Below are positions 46,701 through 58,221 of a DNA stretch of 64,000 nucleotides, piece by piece. Every line of letters starts with the position of its first letter. Positions within the stretch are counted from its first letter, which is position 1. The stretch covers positions 248,001 to 312,000 of the forward strand of contig JAQJVL010000613.1 in the NCBI GenBank assembly GCA_035578905.1, read 5' to 3'. The notes beneath the pieces were generated by a model. It worked only from the letters and a program-made list of their open reading frames with translations, was not told where the DNA came from and did no database searches. Both the position numbers and the translations under genes were made by a program. Origin of the DNA: Stictocephala bisonia (Eukaryota > Arthropoda > Insecta > Hemiptera > Membracidae).

Positions 46701-47970
46701 TAAGTATGATGTACATCAAAGTAGGTTTAGCAGGAATTTCAGACCAGAGATAAGCAGAAGACAAGTTTTCGGATTACTGTGTGAGGGTATCAGCTGATTA
46801 GTTGTAGGATAATCGGATAGTTTTAATATTGAGGTCCCATAGCTATAAATGCTATAGCTCTTAATCTCTTAGGGCAGAATCACTTGGTTCCGAATCTTTC
46901 CGGTGGAGTGTCATAGTACCGAAACATTTCTGGGTTATGTGACAACTTCATTTTATACGTAATAAGATTCTATGGTAGAGGATTTTGAGCTATAGGACTT
47001 CTCACCAAATACATCCCGGGCTTTTTGACGATTTCCCGACAAATTCTGATCTGTGTGCCAAATTAATTTTTTGTCTTACAAAATTTTGAGCTACGTGATT
47101 TTTACCTATAGGGAATCTGCCTTTCTGTACTGTCTGAACAGAAAAATTGTTTCTGAGCTATGGGTTTATGAGCTATGGGACGCCACGCTTTGTGTACAGT
47201 CTTTTTGAGTCTTAACCAGTCAGTCACTTTTCAGCTATTCGGTTAATTTATTCAAATAAATAACCGAATTACTTCCAACCTAATAATAAACTGTCTGTTA
47301 CTTGACTAAAATTAGTCTAAGTTATTCACAAATGTCAATAATTTTAACCAATTGCCACGGCTAAAATTAAATGAAACTTCAAATTATAAAATAAATTAGC
47401 TTCTGTCGGCCAAGTTTTTCTGTTTTGCAACTAGGGTGAAAATAATTACAGTGATAATAATATTTAAAAATACATATTTAATGACGTGTCATTAAATGAG
47501 GAAAATAATGGCGTGATTGAACTTTTCATATGCCTCTTAGTTACTTAGTTAACAGCTTTTAATCTCGGGTGCGCACAACTTCTGCACTGACATTAAATTA
47601 AACTCCCATTTACAATAAGAATATGTCCCAAAAAAGCACTAATAACACTAAAAATAAGCACTGTATTGCGCTAATAATTTTGGTAAAATAATATACTTTG
47701 TGGTGATAATAGATTTTGAAAGCCTAGTAGCTATTTAACTCATTTAGAAAATAGAAACAGCATATATATTTGTTTATTTGTAGATTCAATTCAGTAGATA
47801 TCAAAATATCGCACCTCAATGTATTATATTTTTTACAATACGAATTATTAATTGTCATTTGTATATTTTACAATGTTATATATTTCACAAATAGACACTC
47901 ATTCACTAGCTTAGCTCTTTACTTTGTGTACAAAAAGTCACGCACAGTCATACGTAAGCGGAGAAGTATT
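43766..47970. other. AT-rich non-coding stretch
   Basis: No gene is recognised in 4.2 kb. There is a short (AT)n at about 45390-45405. The 115-codon + frame at 46450-46797 is the longest open stretch but shows no domain. Its first half (46430-46660) is richer in GC and its minus strand hints at 'GVP' stop 'G', too weak to call a reverse transcriptase. Confidence 0.45.

Positions 47971-48038
<68 letters not shown>
47971..48038. repeat. (TA)n microsatellite
   Basis: About 33 uninterrupted TA dinucleotides. An open frame runs through it as Ile-Tyr repeats and is not a gene. Confidence 0.95.
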
Positions 48039-48039
<1 letters not shown>

Positions 48040-48449
48040 AAACAGTGAAAATAAACCATCAAATTATCAACAACCTACAAATTCTATAGTGTAATTCTGA
48101 TTTATTTTTATCGAATCACTTATATCACCCTCCTTACCTCCCCACTATACCACACCACACATCCCCTCTCGCACATGTCACGTATTTTTCTTCACCTGCT
48201 GTTCTGTCCTTCAGCCGTTGGTCAGCTTGATGTACTGACCTTTCAATTTACACCCACCATTCATGATTTCCTTGGAACTTAGATTTTCTCGTGTTAATGA
48301 TCATGTGTACATACTCGTATAATATCCGTGAGAAGAATATGTGTGTTATATGTGTGTGAGATAATAAGTTACGTTACAGGTATACACTCCAGTCTTTTTT
48401 TTTTTTTTTTTTTTTTTAAAGGCTATAATTTATTATTACTGAGTCACTC

Positions 48450-48980
48450 AATGCCGCCACAGTGTAAGGGTGGGTGGGAGGGTAAATTCCACCGAAGTGT
48501 ACGGGAGGGTGGGAAGGTAAAAGTTAAAGTTCGTCTTATTTTACCAGGTGAAGTTAGGGCTAAAGAGCCCTCTCTAACACAACCTGGGGACCAACGGCTT
48601 TACGTGACTTCCGAAACACGGGAGCGGCAGGCCAAAGTCTACTAGTGGTCACATCGGGAATCGAAACCGGACCGGCAGCGTGGCAAGCCAGCGCCTTAGC
48701 CTCTTATCTACGGCCGCTCCAAATTGACGGAAGGTCAATGCCACCGCAGTAAACGGGTGGGTGGGAGGGTTAATGTCACCGTAGTGTACGCGCGGGTGAG
48801 AGGGTCAATGCCACCGCAGTAAACGGGTGGGTAGGAGGGTCAATGTTACCGTAGTGGACGCGCGCGTGGGAGGGTCAATGCCACCGCAGTGTACGGGTGG
48901 GTGGGACGGTCAATGCTACCGTAGTGTACGCGTGGGTGGGAAGGTCAATGCCACCGCAGTGTACGGGAGGGTGGGAGGCA
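48450..48980 (+). repeat. 34-35-bp G-rich minisatellite, interrupted by a SINE
   Basis: Two units lie at 48455-48510 and about seven at 48725-48980. They alternate between 'gccaccgcagtgtacgggtg' and 'taccgtagtgtacgcg' forms, a dimeric pattern. The core 'ccacYgYagtgtacg..gggtgggtggg' matches the other G-rich arrays. The middle is occupied by a minus-strand SINE. A run of about 24 T (48394-48417) precedes the array. Confidence 0.9.
48512..48720 (-). mobile_element. tRNA-derived SINE, family B head, inside the minisatellite
   Basis: On the minus strand the element begins near 48720 with 'gtagataagaggctaaggcg' (A box), then a B-box-like 'ggtttcgattcccg', then a body with 'ccgttggtccccaggttgtg' and 'tcacctggtaaaataagacg'. 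Minisatellite units flank it on both sides, so it inserted after the array formed. The head is related to that of the SINE at 20292-20525, while the bodies differ. Confidence 0.85.
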
Positions 48981-49626
48981 ATATTTCATATTTTACTATA
49001 TAATTTCTAATTGCTTTTAAGACGTTTAAAAGCAATTCTTTAAGATCCCATTTGCACTAACACCTCGTTATTTATAAATTCCAACATCTAAGTTTATAAT
49101 TAAATGCAACTCATCCAAAATATAATTACCACGTTTCGTTATTATAGCCTTTCTATAAAAAATATATTTTACCACTCCGGGAATTTTGGTCTGCTTAGTA
49201 TGAATACGGCTTTGGACATTACTGCTCTTAAAACCCTTTTCTTAGTCTATAAAATAACCTTTAGTTTCACATCGGTTTAACATAAAAATTTTACAAGAAT
49301 TCAATTAATATTTCATTTTACAGAGTTTACTTAGTAAAATACTATTGAAAATGTAACTCAAAAGGGATGACTCAGTAATAATTTACGTGAAAAATGTATG
49401 AGATAATACTCCGAAAAAGGGCAGTGAGTAAAGTTAAATTACTTGTTTGTAGCGAGTAAATTATGTTTAAGTCAAAGGGTTGAAGTAAATAAAATTTGCT
49501 TTAAAATAGGTAAGTAAAGAAACCGTAAAACGGAATCGGCTACTTTTAGTAGTGACTGATTTTAGTTTTTCGTTCCTCCATTTTCTGCTATGGTATTGTT
49601 AAGGTGTGTCGGCTAAATCCTTTGCA
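48981..49626. other. AT-rich non-coding stretch
   Basis: No gene or repeat is recognised. Confidence 0.5.
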
Positions 49627-49812
49627 TTCCACATAACAAAGCCAGCACTTTATGACGAGCTAACGCAACATTCCACATGAACAAAGCGAGCACTTTATGA
49701 TGAGCTAACGCAACATTCCACATGAACAAAGCCAGCACTTTATGACGACCTAACGCAAAATTCCACATGAACAAAGCCAGCACTTTATGACGACCTAACG
49801 CAACATTCCAAA
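49627..49812. repeat. 45-bp tandem repeat, four copies
   Basis: Units contain 'acaaagccagcactttatga', then 'cgagctaacgcaacattcca'. Copies differ at two to four positions (gagcta/gaccta, caacatt/caaaatt). Confidence 0.95.
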
Positions 49813-51849
49813 CATACTGTACTTAAAGCATATTCAGTATTTTACATTAAAATCCATACTATCTTTAATTATGACACCTGTTATATTCGTGCCTTGTTTT
49901 ATTTGTATTAAATGTTAGTACTTTTTTCCTGTTCACATAAACTTTAGGCCTTGTTATTAAAACATTTAAGGCCCATAAAAAAGTTGATCATATCAGTGGA
50001 ATTTTTGTGACTTTGTAAGCAGAAACAGTATTTGAGATATTTTCAATGGTATAATTCAAAAGGTGCGTATATCAGGAACTATCATCAATGCTTTAGCGTT
50101 TAGATGATTGATGTCTAATAATAAGTTACGGCAGCTCCATAAAAAACTACAGTTAAAATAAATGAACATAAAACAAAGATCGTTGGAATAGATACTGGTA
50201 CTATACCTGTTTTATTATTTTATTAATACGACCATCAAGATATGGGACAATATGAGTATGAATAGTGTAGATGAAAAAATTTAAGCATTGTTGACAGAAT
50301 CCAAAAAGAAGGTAAATACCACTTACTATTTTAAATCCAATTGTACTGTACTAAGAGAAATGAATAACAGTTTATTTTAAAGCCAGATTACATTCAGTTG
50401 GCCCAGCCTAAATATGTGCGTGACCTTGAGAAGAGGTTGATAGAAGCGTAACAGTGTGGGGGTACTTTTCTGAAAACGTCATACTGATCAGGTGGCTGCA
50501 AACATGAAAATATTAGTTACTGCTGTAAATTGAAATGCACCGGTAAATAATCATTTTATATTAATTCTATTTGAAAATTAACGTGTTTTTTAATTTCTTG
50601 CCAATAAATATCTCTGTTTCTGAATATTTTTAATTAGGCCTAGAGTAATCATTATTGACTGTTTACTAATATTTATTTATTCTGTAGTAACATTAAATAG
50701 CATTAATTTAACGTGTTTCTTTTTATTTCAATAATCTCAATTAAATAAACAAATAGCAAATGGTTTAGACATTTTTAAAATGTATGGAAAATATTATCTT
50801 TTGTAACATCTGTATGACCATAACATAACAAACGAAACTTTATCATTTGTTTAGGTACCTTATATGTATACTTATTAGTCTTTGGTTGTGAAATGAAATA
50901 GTTCTATGTCATGAGAACGGATAGTACAGTCGAGTCCGTGAGCACGGTTAGACTGGGCCATCTATACATTTTGGGGACAAACAATTGTTTGCAATTTAAA
51001 AATGTTCTTAAATTATCTTTTAAATTTAACAAATAACTAAATATTCTTCATTTGTCACAAATATACATACAAGTACATGTCGAATATCCCTACTCAATTC
51101 AAATTGAATGTCAGAGTATTGTTTGTAAATTGAATATTCATGTAACAATTTGATAGTACATTTTTTACTTTTTTAATACTTTCCTCATTACATGCTTAAC
51201 ATTCAAATTCCAAGGAAATATTACATATACTATATTCATATTACCTAACAGCATAAAGTATATTTAACAAATAATTGTTTGAACAAACATTTATTTAATC
51301 ACAAAGAAATAATATGTCATTTTAAAAATTTAGCAGCTCCTGAACGTACATGTCGTAATATGATAATTCAGTACCAAGTAATTATAAAATATAATTTGTT
51401 ATAGTAATTAAATAGGTAATGGCACTATGTACATTATTAATAAATTAAATATTTCAATCTAATTTAAATTTACTTAATAGAAAGCTTGCGAAAAGGCAGT
51501 AAAGTATTTCAAGAATGTTTAATTACAGGAAACTAAGTGATGAAGTAAAAATAAACTTTTAACTTGGTGATTTTATTACGTAATTTTCTCTTCAAGGGAC
51601 ATTTTAAATTAATATTCTATAAAAATATTTAAGAAATAATATTTAAATGGGAAAATGACGTTCGATAATTCACACACTTCTGTCATATTGTATGGTTGTA
51701 TACCAAAATATCTTATTAATCAATGCTCTTTTATTAGGTTACCATTTAGGTTAGGTTTTGACATCTAAATTATAAATTTACAACAATACATAAAGAAAGA
51801 CTATATTTTATAAAAACTGTTACTTCTTCTTTTTCTTTTCTTGTCTATT
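49813..51849. other. AT-rich non-coding stretch
   Basis: No gene is recognised. A balanced patch at 50390-50490 has no identifiable content. Confidence 0.5.
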
Positions 51850-52004
51850 TACGCCAGTGGTATTTTTAACTTAGTTTACAAACGTCGCTATGGGACAACG
51901 GTCGAAACCCCTCAAGCAAAGTTTTAGTAGACCTCCCGAAATATGGACTCGTGACCTTCTGCATGTGAAGCAGAAGTGCTAACCACTCAGCTAGCAAGAG
52001 GACT
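51850..52004 (-). mobile_element. tRNA-Val-like SINE fragment
   Basis: On the minus strand, from 52002, 'gctagctgagtggttagcac' forms a D-arm/A-box region. It is followed by a perfect anticodon-like hairpin (ttctgc / gcagaa around TTCACAT, anticodon CAC as in tRNA-Val) and 'ggtcacgagtcc' in the T-arm place. The acceptor stem does not pair and the B box is imperfect, so it is a tRNA-derived retroposon head or tRNA pseudogene. It is followed by about 80 bases of body to 51850. Confidence 0.65.
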
Positions 52005-52829
52005 AACCTCATTTGTGATGAGTCAAATGATGAGTACTAGAAATACACGTAATCAGATTTGTTTACCACTGTCGTATTGAGTACTTTGTAAATTGAAGTT
52101 AATTTTCTTTATATTAATTGAATTAGGAGACTTATAGATAAACGGCGAGCATTCACTTCAAGGTCAGACAGACTAACTTTCAATATCCGTGTCATTCATA
52201 GTTTCATAAAATTCATAATTTGGATAACTAGGCTAACATGGATGTATTTTAAGTAAGAAGATACAGAATTATTCAATACAACATTGTACGTTTTTACTAG
52301 CAAAATACTTGGCTATTTAAATTAAAACAATTTTTTATAAGAAGTAGGTTTTCTATTCAATACTACACTACTATATACCCAGTTACAGCCTAAAGATAAG
52401 CCCGAATATTGGTTGCGACTAGGGTGGTTAGTATAGATGAAGAAGAAGTGTTTCTTAGTAAAATTAACTGATACTTAAAAATGGCAATTTTGTTGTTAGT
52501 GCAATATCCTGGCTAACTAACGAACCCACAAGTTATACTGGAATACAAACTACGTGATTCTGGTTAAAGTTTCTGCTGATTGGCAAGCACGATACTCTGG
52601 TCCCTTCCGTGGAAATCATCTGAGTCCTGGACTCCACCCAATACTTTATACTTTTGCAGTAGTGTCCATGCTATGGCAAAAATAAATAAATAAATGGGCC
52701 TGGTGTTCCTGTATAGACTGGTGCGTGGCGGGGTGGACGATACCGCTAGCTTGGCGGGCCTCTCTTTCCGTGTACCTACATTTCATAGTCGCAATAAACT
52801 TCTGTTCTCTGTTCCCTACTGCCGCACGA
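52005..52829. other. non-coding stretch with GC-rich end
   Basis: AT-rich to about 52500. 52560-52829 is richer in GC and includes an (AAAT)n-like run at 52679-52694, perhaps the tail of a minus-strand retroposon covering 52695-52829. The plus (52694) and minus (52861) open frames here overlap and are not convincing. Confidence 0.35.
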
Positions 52830-53317
52830 CTAGCCCAGTCAATGAAGGTTTTGTGTCGCAACTAATTAGGGGAAAGCTGAATTTTTGCAGGGTGTTAGTA
52901 TACAAGGTAAACAATAAAAAATGACAAAGTCCCGACCCCCACCCCTCTTGCTTTCCCCCCAACCCCCTCCCAAACATCGTAAGAGCAGTACTTTGGTTAA
53001 ATACTCATAGCTCGAAAACTAATAAAGTTACAGACGTGATTCTTTTTTATATTACACCTAACAATATGGCAAACAAATTATGTATTTAAAATTTTCATGT
53101 GTATAGCTTAGTTTAACCGTAATACTGATATACATGCAAATAAATGCTTCTGCTAATTACAAAAACTTACTTTAAACAATTATATCATTTTATCCTTGCA
53201 TTGTGGAAAGAAACGTCTTAAACTAAAGTTATAGATAATTTAATTAGCTTTAAAATGGTGTATCTAACATTGCTTACCGTTGAAATTATGGCTTCATAGA
53301 GAGCGATTAAACAGTAG
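52830..53317. repeat. left terminal inverted repeat
   Basis: Pairs with 56178-56673. The first 18 positions differ at one base. Then comes a length difference ('ttttgt' against a longer A-rich insert on the right), followed by near-identity across 'gtcgcaactaattagggg', 'cagggtgttagtatacaagg' and 'aaaaatgacaaagtcccgac'. Divergence rises towards the inner end. Confidence 0.92.
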
Positions 53318-53652
53318 TGGGTATAGCGCTGTGCCGCCCCCACGCTGCTCATAGCAGTGCCGCTGCCGCCGTTGACACTCGCCGCTGAGGGGCATCGTAC
53401 TTGTATCTCGTATTTGTGTACTCGTATCCGTAGTCTTAAGTTATTTAGAGCAGCAATATAATAATTTTCACTTAAGGTTCCATAAGAAAATAAAGATTTA
53501 ATTCACTTGTATCACTGATAAATAACCAAATTTCACTGTCTAGGCTCTGTTGTTTAGTTCAAAAATCTTAGTTTTGTGATACAATAAATACAATAAATGC
53601 AAGATAGTATTTTCTATATATATCAAAACCAGTATAGTATTTTTATAACTTC

Positions 53653-55870
53653 TTATTTCCATAAGAATGAAGGACCTCCTAGTACCCATTTATTTAAGGT
53701 GCTCTCAGTTATTCCTCGGCCATGAGTTAGACCTCCTATTGTTTTTAAAGATTTCATCAATGATTGCTCTATACACATGTCACTCCAATTTCCAGACCAG
53801 AACTCATCTTTTCTTCTAATAGTGAAGAGACATTTTGTCACAAAGATATCGTACTCTGTCTTAGTCAGCTTTGATTTGAGTTTCTTCATTTCTTGGACAT
53901 ACATCTGAGCAGATTTTGCATAAGGAATGTGTCCTGCAGCATGAAAGTAAGGAAGCATATCAGTGATAGTGTCTAGGTGAAATTTTCAGTTCCCCGTTCT
54001 CTCTGCTAGAATAAAATTTAGCATTAGGTCGATTTGCTGAATTAAATTTAGCCAGAGCTTTGATGTTCTACTCTCAGACTTCTTTAAATTGATGAGGTCT
54101 GTCAGCTTTGCCAAGGCTGATTGAATGGATTTGTCATCACACGCAGTTGCTTGAGTAATATCACAGTGAGAAAGTTGGTCATAAACTGTTTAAACCTCGT
54201 TACAAAACACACTTGAACGTACCTCTTCATCTTCTGTCACTTGTTCAACAATAGCAGCATGGTTAATTATGTATGCTCTCACAGCTCTAGCGAAGGCATG
54301 TCCAGTAAGCATGTGTTTCACCGTTGCCTTACCATAGACAGTCTCCCACAATGACTCTATTCCACTACCTTCCATTATACGACCAATGTATCCCAAGTAC
54401 GACATAAACAAATGGAAACCTCCCAACCTTACAACGATCCTTGACAAATCAGATTGATCTTCAGAGCCAGCAACGATTTCCATTGCTTTTAAATATAGTG
54501 GCTGGTCAAAGGTCACAATGTATGTTTCCTTGTTCTTGCTACACTGTTCAGCTACAAAACACAATGCTGTATATACTGAAGATGGGCTATTTGGATCAAT
54601 ATCTATAAAAGGAATAGCCATGATGTATGAAGTGTCCTGCCCTTTTAATTTTCTAGTTGAGACACTCATAAAACCATTCCAGCCTGGTTGGATGTTACAA
54701 CCGCTGATCCATAACAGATTAAGTGTATGAATAAAGGATACTGTGTTTGCAGTTATTTTCCTCAACGATATGGCACCTGAGAAGTCTTCCATAACAGTAC
54801 GAGCTAAGCCACTGGTTTTTTGTTTAATATACCTGTACGACCGTTTACGGGTTTCTTCTGCAACCTTAAATGATCCATCAACTAATCTAGGTACTTCTGA
54901 GGTGATAGAGACATGTGACGATGGGAGTGATGCATGCAATTCCTCCCATCGCATTAAATGTGTTCAAGCCATCTAACGATCTTACGTTAACATCAGCGTT
55001 GTCGAAAACGTATTGTGTAAAGGAATCAGATTCTATGACTGGGGGGCCATGCGTGATTAAAGACCTTATATATCTGTCATTTTCATAGTATGAGGAACAT
55101 ACTTCCAGCGCAGAAAGTACCTCAATCAAATGTTTTGACCCATACATTCTATTTAAATATAGAGACAAAGAAGTTTGTATTGACGATAGGAAGGACCTTG
55201 GTCTTACAGCGGACATTATTGAATGGTTTATCACAGCACGTTTTCTACTTATGTCAGAGCTCGAGTTTTCAGTTCGTTTTTTGGTCACTGTAGACGTAAA
55301 AAGTGCCAATGTTTCAGGAATCAAATCATTTGATATGGTACTTACTTCCTTTTCAATTGAATACTTTCCACAGTCATAATTCCTTTTTTGGATGTCTTCC
55401 CTAACAATTTCTACCACTGTTCTAACAATTCTTTTGCGTTCTTCTTCAGAACTGGTTTCTCTATTTTTGTACCAAGAATCTACAACTTTGTGACTAGTAT
55501 GTGACATACCTTAAATACTTTTCTTTCCAGATAAATTATGCACAACTAGCCTATCTTTGAAAAAATCTACAAGTTTTGCTGATAATGGCCGTCCTACCTT
55601 TTGTTCACTACTTTTAGGTTTACAAAAGTTCTTATAACATTGCCCATGGTAACGGGCTTCAGCGGCAACTAAATCAATAACATCTAAAAGCCTAGACTTA
55701 ACTTTACAGGCCCAATCATCACTCGTAACATCACAAGCATTGAGGAGCATTTGCTTTATTTCATTAGTTGAAACCTCGTGAATTCTGGTTAGGTACTTAT
55801 AAGTTATGTAAATTTAGCGTCAAAAACCGCACGTTCTCCACATAACAAACAATCATGATTGAAATCAAAT
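53653..55870 (-). pseudogene. broken transposon-encoded protein, candidate transposase of unplaced family
   Basis: The reading starts near 55860 with 'NHDCLLCGERAVFDAKF' (a CxxC pair), shifts frame, and continues with 'ARYHGQCYKNF' (55750-55511), giving a likely CC-HC zinc-binding N-terminus. A TAA at 55510-55508 interrupts it. The next segment (55507-54887) and the following one (54954-54190) overlap through a single-base frameshift near 54955. The core includes 'NIQPGWNGFMS', 'TFDQPLYLKAMEI', 'GGFHLFMSYLGYIGRIMEGSG', 'LWETVYG' and 'HMLTGHAFARAVRAY'. Stops at 54192-54190 and about 53985 precede the last part (53958-53653: 'MLPYFHAAGHIPYAKSA', 'FTIRRKDEFWSGNWSDM', 'GLTHGRGITESTLNKWV'). From memory, proteins of this kind are multi-copy 'uncharacterized' sequences in arthropod and cnidarian genomes. 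I see no classical DDE spacing. Its position between TIRs suggests a transposase. Confidence 0.75.
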
Positions 55871-56177
55871 GTGTTGTCTAATTTTCTGAGAAAGTGCTGT
55901 GGTGTAGAAGGTTCTGCATTTTACGCTTTTTTTTAATGCTGCTTTAATGTTGCTAGGTCTGGTATAATTTCGCCTACATGTAGAATGTACCTTTATTAAA
56001 TCGACATTAGTAAGTAATTTATGGATCTCGTCTTAATTCCAGAAACAGTATTCAACAAGATACGTACTAAGGACTGTCTACGAACAAGTTACAACATGCA
56101 GTCCGACGCATGGAGACATCCAAGCGCCTGATGAGTCACTGGAAGAAGCGGCGCCGCGCCGGCGGTGCAGTGTCCGC

Positions 56178-56673
56178 TACTGTTTAATCGCTCTCTATAA
56201 AGCAACTACGTCATTAAATAGCTTGACTAGACCCATCATATTGAAGCTAATTAAATTATATATAAGTTTTGTTGAAGACGTTTCTTTCCACAATGCAAGG
56301 ATAAAATGATATAATTGTTTAAAGTAAGTTTTTGTGATTAGCAGAGGCATTTTTTGCAGGTATATCAATATTACGGTTAAACTAAGCTATACACATAAAA
56401 ATTTTAAATACATAATTTGTTTGCCATATTGTTAGGTGTAATATAAAAAAGAATCACGTCTGTAACTTTATTAGTTTTCGAGCTATGAGTATTTAACCAA
56501 AGTACTGCTCTTGCGATGTTTGGGAGGGGGTTGAGGGGAATGCAAGAGGGGTGGGGGTCGGGACTTTGTCATTTTTTATTGTTTACCTTGTATACTAACA
56601 CCCTGCAAAAATTCAGCTTTCCCCTAATTAGTTGCGACAAAGGGCATTTTTTTACCTTTATTGACTGGGCTAG
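56178..56673. repeat. right terminal inverted repeat
   Basis: Reverse complement of the left repeat. Contains the same 'cccgacccccacccctcttg' G/C-rich block (complementary strand). An open frame at 56516-56710 lies wholly in the repeat and its flank and is not a gene. Confidence 0.92.
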
Positions 56674-56865
56674 ACGGCACATGCTTCTTCCCCCCTTCAC
56701 CGCCTCATGACATCTTACAATAATTTGCTCCTTTCCGATAATAGTAATGTAGATCTATTTTTTGACTCTTTTAAAATATTTAAAGCTAATTGCCTGTCTT
56801 GTTTAAGTCAACGCTCTACATAATTTTATTTTGTTTATTACTCTTTTACGAATTCTATATTGTTA

Positions 56866-57148
56866 ACTGTTCAAAATATATTTATTACTGTTATTATTTA
56901 TTGTCGTTATGGTTGTCAATTGTTTAAAATATTTATTACTGTTATTATTTACTGTCGTTATGGTTGTCAATTGTTTAAAATATTTATTACTGTTATTATT
57001 TATTGTCGTTATGGTTGTCAATTGTTTAAAATATTTATTACTGTTATTATTTATTGTCGTTATGGTTGTCAATTGTTTAAAATATTTATTACTGTTATTA
57101 TTTATTGTTATTATTGTTCTTAATTGTTTAAAATATTCATTACTGCTA
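56866..57148. repeat. 51-bp tandem repeat, about 5.5 copies
   Basis: Units 'ttgtttaaaatatttattac' then 'tgttattatttattgtcgtt' recur every 51 bases from 56870, nearly identical until a divergent last unit. The open frames on both strands follow from the 17-codon period. Confidence 0.95.
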
Positions 57149-58221
57149 TTGTTGCTGAATGCTAGTCTATACTAATATTAGTTATTATTTTTATTTAATT
57201 GCATGTCATTATATTTTTTGCCTCCTCATCAAGCATGTATTGTTCCGTTCCATATAAATTTCAGTTATATTTGAATCTATAGTATTTCAGTTTGGTATTC
57301 TTATTTTTTGTTATTTTTATAATGTGAAGTGATTTAGTGAATAAGTTATAAAACCCACAAACATAAATATATGTATTAATATGAACTGCTTCAGTGTAAT
57401 TGGTTTTGACTGTATTGAAGCATGTAAATAAATAAATAAATAAATAAAAATAAATAAATGTCTATGTGATTAATCACATATTATAGTAATTATATCATAC
57501 GGTTTACTATAATATATTATGACATAAAACATAATACATTTTATATATATATATTTTATACAATAGGCCCTACACTTTTAAAAATCTTAACACCAATTGT
57601 TTGAATTCCTCATGCACTTTACTTTTTCATTTAGTAGGAAAAAAGTAAACAAAAAAATTATAATGGCAGCCATCTCACAGACTGTCGGACAGGTTTTTTC
57701 CTACTCAAGTACCATTACTGCCAATAATCAGAAACAAAAGTACAGGTCCAGCCATTAATTTGATGGAAGTGGGTTTACAGTTGAATAGAAACAAAAATAT
57801 TAACTCGACTCAAATAAAATACATTTCTGGCTGAGGTTTGACAAATATAAACATTTAATTAATCCCACAAATTCTTTTAATATTAAAAAATCTACAATTT
57901 CTGGGCTTTTACATAAAACTACATATATTTTAAAAGAAATATACTTTAAAAATACCCATTTTCACGTTTGGTAGTAAAAAATGACATCTAAATTAGGAGA
58001 TTTATGAGCAATTGCTATAATATTGAATGACAGTAATGAGGGAAGAGTTTTCTACAAGATATTGAGAATACTATTAATTAATTGAGGTAAAATAAATTAA
58101 GGGAAATTAATGTAAAAATTTATCTAAATGCATTTATAAGTAGTTTAATGTAATATTATCCCATTATTTGTAAAATGTATTATTTAATAGCTAATGAATA
58201 TAGGAGCCAAACTAGAAAAAC
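57149..58221. other. AT-rich non-coding stretch
   Basis: No gene is recognised. (AAAT)n at 57425-57460 and a short (TA)n at about 57543-57555. Confidence 0.5.

Larger units (their letters stand above)
52830..56673 (-). mobile_element. 3.8-kb DNA transposon with about 490-bp terminal inverted repeats
   Basis: Both ends start 'ctagcccagtcaat' and continue as inverted copies for nearly 490 bases, ending at the shared 'gagagcgattaaacagtag'. Between them a single protein-coding region runs on the minus strand. Long TIRs, a central gene and GC-rich blocks just inside each TIR (53325-53395; 56130-56175) make a self-contained element. Flanking bases ('gccgcacga' left, 'acggcacat' right) show no clear target-site duplication, so exact ends and superfamily are open. 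Stops and frameshifts in the gene mean this copy cannot make an intact enzyme. Confidence 0.88.

Noticed and set aside
46430..46797. 115-codon + frame, and a minus-strand 'GVP-stop-G' hint of reverse transcriptase
   Set aside because: No supporting motif upstream or downstream on either strand; kept only as an unexplained frame.
47770..48048. 92-codon frame ending in Ile-Tyr repeats
   Set aside because: Half is translated (TA)n and the rest has no resemblance to anything.
51929..52002. Functional tRNA-Val gene
   Set aside because: The acceptor stem does not pair and the T-arm lacks a proper B box.
52646..52924. Overlapping + and - frames at the left end of the TIR element
   Set aside because: Both cross the transposon boundary and have no recognisable domain.
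56860..57175. Open frames on both strands with hydrophobic repeats
   Set aside because: By-products of the 51-bp repeat.
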